A stretch of DNA of 64,000 nt from Pseudomonas vancouverensis (GTDB taxonomy: Bacteria; Pseudomonadota; Gammaproteobacteria; Pseudomonadales; Pseudomonadaceae). Position numbers and translations under genes: made by a program. Positions within the stretch are counted from its first letter, which is position 1. Every line of letters starts with the position of its first letter. The stretch is from positions 124,001 through 188,000 of the forward strand of contig NZ_RRZK01000036.1 of NCBI RefSeq assembly GCF_004348895.1. Direction: 5' to 3'. Under the pieces are notes generated by a model, which saw only the letters and a program-made list of their open reading frames with translations, made no database searches and was not told where the DNA came from. Positions 61,277-64,000 of the stretch are shown in pieces.

Positions 61277-64000
61277 TTAGCCGAGCAGTTGCGCCCAGTT
61301 CAGCGGAGCGCTGTCGCCCAGGGAGAAACCCTTGCCGTTCAAGGCCAGGTTGGCGTTGTAGGCCTGGTCCTGTGCAAAGGCCGCCGGCCACTTGTCACGC
61401 AGCGCCGCGAGGGCCTGGGCAGGTTGTGGAACTTCACCGGAATGGACGACCTGGGCCAGCGGCGTCCACACGGTAAGGTAACCGGCCTGAGCGGTCTTGA
61501 GGCAAAGATCGACGTCGTTCAAACCGTCGGCGAAAGTCACGCTGTCGAGACCGTCCACGGCGTCGAACAGCTCCTTGCGCACCATCAGGCACAAGCTCGA
61601 GACGGCCGAGAAGTTCTGCTCCAGCGCCAGGCGTTGCATGTAGCCACTGGCATCGTGTTTTTCGCCGACGAAGGCCGAGCCCACGCCACCGTTCAGGCCG
61701 AGAATCAGGCCAGCCTGGGTGATCTTGCCATCGCGGCCGATCACTTTCGGGCCGACCACACCCACTTCCGGACGCTGGGCATGGTTGAGCAACGACTCGA
61801 TCCAGTTCGGATTGACCACTTCACTGTCTGCCGCCAACAGCACCAGGTACTCGCCTTGCGCCTGTTGGCTGGCGGCGTTGTACAAGGCAGCGACGTTCAT
61901 CGGCTGATCGGCACGCAGGATGCTGACCTTCGGATGCTGATAAGTGCCCAGCCAGTCATTGACTGGCGCCGATTGGCTCGAATTGGCCGCGATCAAGACC
62001 TCATAGCGGGTGTAGCGCGTACGCAGCAGGACCGCTTGCAGGCATTGCTGCAAGGCCGCCAGATCGTCACCCGCCGGCACGATGATCGACACCAGCGGAC
62101 GTTCGCTGTGACGGTAGTCCACCTGATAGGTACCCGGCACCGCTGACGTAACCTTGGCCTTGTAGCCGCGATTGCCCAGGTGACGCAGCAGCGCCAGGCG
62201 CTCATCGGCATTTTCTTCCAGCTCAGGCGCCTGGGCGATCAGCAGCGGTTCGTCGAGGTGGGCCAGGCCGTTGAGGCCGCCCTGCTCGATGATGCGCAAG
62301 AGCAGATCGAATTCCAGGGCCTTGCTGAAGTCGGCCTGGTAACCGCCCACTTCCATGAACACTTCACGACGGATCAACCAGTGACGTGCCATCAGGGCTG
62401 GCAGGCTTTGCAACAGGTCCAGATTGAAACCGGGACGGAACACATCCACCAATGCACCTTCGGCAGTGCGCTGGATTTCGTCGGTGGCAACGGCACGGCA
62501 ATCTTCGGCCGAGATCAACTCAAGGCCGGCGCGCAACAGGCCGCCAGCGGTGAATTCGTCGCCGGCGCTCACCAGCAGCAACCAGTCGCCGGTCGACTGA
62601 CGTGCACTCTGGTTCACTTTGTCGACGTAGTTGCTCTGGGTGACCCGGACAAAGTGCAGGGTGTTCTGCGCCGTGGTGGCCGCCGGCGCTTCGCCGGTGG
62701 TGAAGACCACGATCCTGAACGCCTTACTGTGACCTTCGAGCAAACTGTCGAGGGTGACTTGCAGTTTCTCGATGTCGTTGTCCAGGTCCAGCACGAAGAT
62801 GCCGAACTGAGGGCCACCGTCGTTGGCCGCCAGATGGCGGGCGATCGATTCGGCTTGCACGGCATCGGGCTGACGCGGTTCAAGCCATTTCAGCAGCCGG
62901 CCGGACAGCATCTTGTCGAAAGTCGCCTGGTTGCCTTCGGACACCGCTTCAAGACGCGCAGACCAGTCACTCAGGGTCCGGGCCTCGTCGTCTTCGCCCA
63001 GCAACTCCAGCTGTGCCACCAGTCGCTTGATCACCGTGCGGTTGAACACGTTGATGTCGTGGGCCTGCCACAGGCGGTCGACCACACTTTCCGGCGTGTC
63101 GTTGTTGCGCGCCAGCATCAGGTTTTGCTGACGGGTCCAGGCGCCTTCCAGGCCTTGCAGCTGAACGCGGCCAGCCGGCATCGCGTGCAACAGGAATTCG
63201 AAACCGGTCAGTTGGTCGAAAAATGCCTGGTTGTAGAACGGCATTTCCACGTACTGCCGAGGGCCGAAACGGCGCACGGGACCGGCTTCGACATCGATCC
63301 AGCCAGACTCGAAAATCAGCTCGGTGGTCAGTGCCCGATTGGTGCGCAGACTGTCGGCCAGGGCCTCGAAACTTTGCAGGGCGAACTGCTTGCCCTGCTC
63401 AGCGTCCGGCTCCTGGATCTGCGTCGGCAAGGCGTGCAGAAACGCGGCGAAGTGTTCACGCTCGGCGACGGTCTTGACGTCCGTGTGCGCCAGGGTGTGG
63501 AAGATTTCGGTGTTGTGGTCGGAGTAGCCGTAGTTCATCTCGCGCACGGTATAAGGAATCGGCAACACCCGGGCCTTGGCACGCGCCAGCATGTAATAGG
63601 TGTGACCGATTTCTTGCCACTGGAAGGACGTGTCCTGCGGCATCGCGCGGTACCAGTCCTTGACCAGCGAGGTACGCTGGACCGCATAGAAAGGCGGCAG
63701 GTACTGGTGCATGTAATCCAGCACGCGCTCCTGGGCAATTTCCGACGAATAATCCTCGCAGACCTTCTTGTCGCGACGGTAGTAATTGACGCTGTTGGTC
63801 AGCGCCAGGTACATCATGCTGTAGCCGTGGCACAGGCCGTAGTCCGGGTTGGCCTCCATGAAGGCAACGGCCTGGCGCAACGAGTCATGCACGTGGAAGT
63901 CATCGTCGGCGGCGAACACGATGAAAGGCGTGGTCACTTGCTCCACGCCATGGTCCAGTTTGGCGCGAACGCCCCAGTAGCCGAATTGCGGCAGATGCTG
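61277..64000 (-). CDS. Large flagellar-island glycosyltransferase (3' part, cut by the window edge)
   Basis: At least 907 residues are visible, and the reading frame continues open to 64000. The first ~60 residues contain a GT2-like DDD motif (FIVFAADDDFHV). The middle is helical. The C-terminal ~270 residues are a second GT2 domain (PLVSIIVPAGDDLAALQQCL, LLAADSEVVNP, ADGLNDVDLCLKTAQAGYL). It resembles the multi-domain Fgt enzymes that glycosylate flagellin in Pseudomonas. It is 30 bp upstream of pseB. Confidence 0.85.
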   Translation of the reverse strand, partial: QHLPQFGYWGVRAKLDHGVEQVTTPFIVFAADDDFHVHDSLRQAVAFMEANPDYGLCHGYSMMYLALTNSVNYYRRDKKVCEDYSSEIAQERVLDYMHQYLPPFYAVQRTSLVKDWYRAMPQDTSFQWQEIGHTYYMLARAKARVLPIPYTVREMNYGYSDHNTEIFHTLAHTDVKTVAEREHFAAFLHALPTQIQEPDAEQGKQFALQSFEALADSLRTNRALTTELIFESGWIDVEAGPVRRFGPRQYVEMPFYNQAFFDQLTGFEFLLHAMPAGRVQLQGLEGAWTRQQNLMLARNNDTPESVVDRLWQAHDINVFNRTVIKRLVAQLELLGEDDEARTLSDWSARLEAVSEGNQATFDKMLSGRLLKWLEPRQPDAVQAESIARHLAANDGGPQFGIFVLDLDNDIEKLQVTLDSLLEGHSKAFRIVVFTTGEAPAATTAQNTLHFVRVTQSNYVDKVNQSARQSTGDWLLLVSAGDEFTAGGLLRAGLELISAEDCRAVATDEIQRTAEGALVDVFRPGFNLDLLQSLPALMARHWLIRREVFMEVGGYQADFSKALEFDLLLRIIEQGGLNGLAHLDEPLLIAQAPELEENADERLALLRHLGNRGYKAKVTSAVPGTYQVDYRHSERPLVSIIVPAGDDLAALQQCLQAVLLRTRYTRYEVLIAANSSQSAPVNDWLGTYQHPKVSILRADQPMNVAALYNAASQQAQGEYLVLLAADSEVVNPNWIESLLNHAQRPEVGVVGPKVIGRDGKITQAGLILGLNGGVGSAFVGEKHDASGYMQRLALEQNFSAVSSLCLMVRKELFDAVDGLDSVTFADGLNDVDLCLKTAQAGYLTVWTPLAQVVHSGEVPQPAQALAALRDKWPAAFAQDQAYNANLALNGKGFSLGDSAPLNWAQLLG

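Overview
The window reads as the chromosome of a Pseudomonas of the fluorescens/putida type. The evidence is the gene order (ccm operon, polar chemotaxis and motility block, fleQ/fleSR flagellar hierarchy, fliC with a flagellin glycosylation island), the MotC/MotD second stator, the ParC/ParP polar chemotaxis pair, the HptB-HsbR-HsbA switch placed between fliJ and fliK, and many fluorescens-type REP palindromes. All but four of the genes lie on the minus strand. Read in the direction of transcription, the flagellar regulon therefore runs from right to left.

Layout by coordinate. 1-345: edge of a phosphonate transporter ATPase (phnC). 346-1559: a gene-free repeat cluster holding two inverted copies of a ~270-bp repeat with REP sequences between them. 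1560-8927: a complete cytochrome c maturation operon, ccmABCDEFGHI, ending with a small lipoprotein and a terminator. 9127-11027 (+): a second FliK-like gene and a free-standing FlhB C-terminal domain. 11028-11682: a disturbed patch with an orphan gene, a remnant of the 3' end of the FlhB-like gene and a REPIN. 11683-21797: DUF2802, cheW, parP, parC, motD, motC, cheB, cheA, cheZ, cheY, fliA. 21794-26207: fleN, flhF, flhA. 26208-29378: an accessory island between flhA and flhB with two plus-strand genes, a delta-60-repeat protein and an orphan Rhs protein, each preceded by a copy of the same ~220-bp leader. 29379-36339: flhB, fliRQPONML, fliK. 36439-38828: hptB, hsbR, hsbA. 38902-44652: fliJIHGFE. 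44783-48971: fleR, fleS, fleQ. 49144-52769: fliT-like, fliS, fliD, flaG, fliC. 53012-64000: a small Cys-motif gene, a Maf-type glycosyltransferase, a ketoacyl synthase III, the pseudaminic acid pathway (pseI, a fused pseG-pseH, pseF, pseC, pseB) and a large glycosyltransferase cut by the window edge.

The genes fit a tiered flagellar hierarchy. FleQ (sigma-54 activator) starts the cascade. GG-N10-GC sigma-54 promoter matches are visible upstream of fleS, fliE, fliL, fliK and (weaker) flhA. FleR is the second activator, FliA drives fliC from a sigma-28-like promoter, and FlhF/FleN set flagellar position and number. The pse genes and glycosyltransferases next to fliC probably decorate flagellin with pseudaminic acid or a derivative.

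The least conventional parts are the flhA-flhB accessory island with its duplicated leader, the FliK2/FlhB-CTD pair with its duplicated 3' end, the four tandem acidic motifs in the CheA linker, the PseG-PseH fusion, and a sigma-54 promoter that overlaps a terminator-like hairpin ahead of fliK. Nothing in the window amounts to a clearly new defence or biosynthetic system. All functions are assigned by reading motifs and gene order, with no database search.
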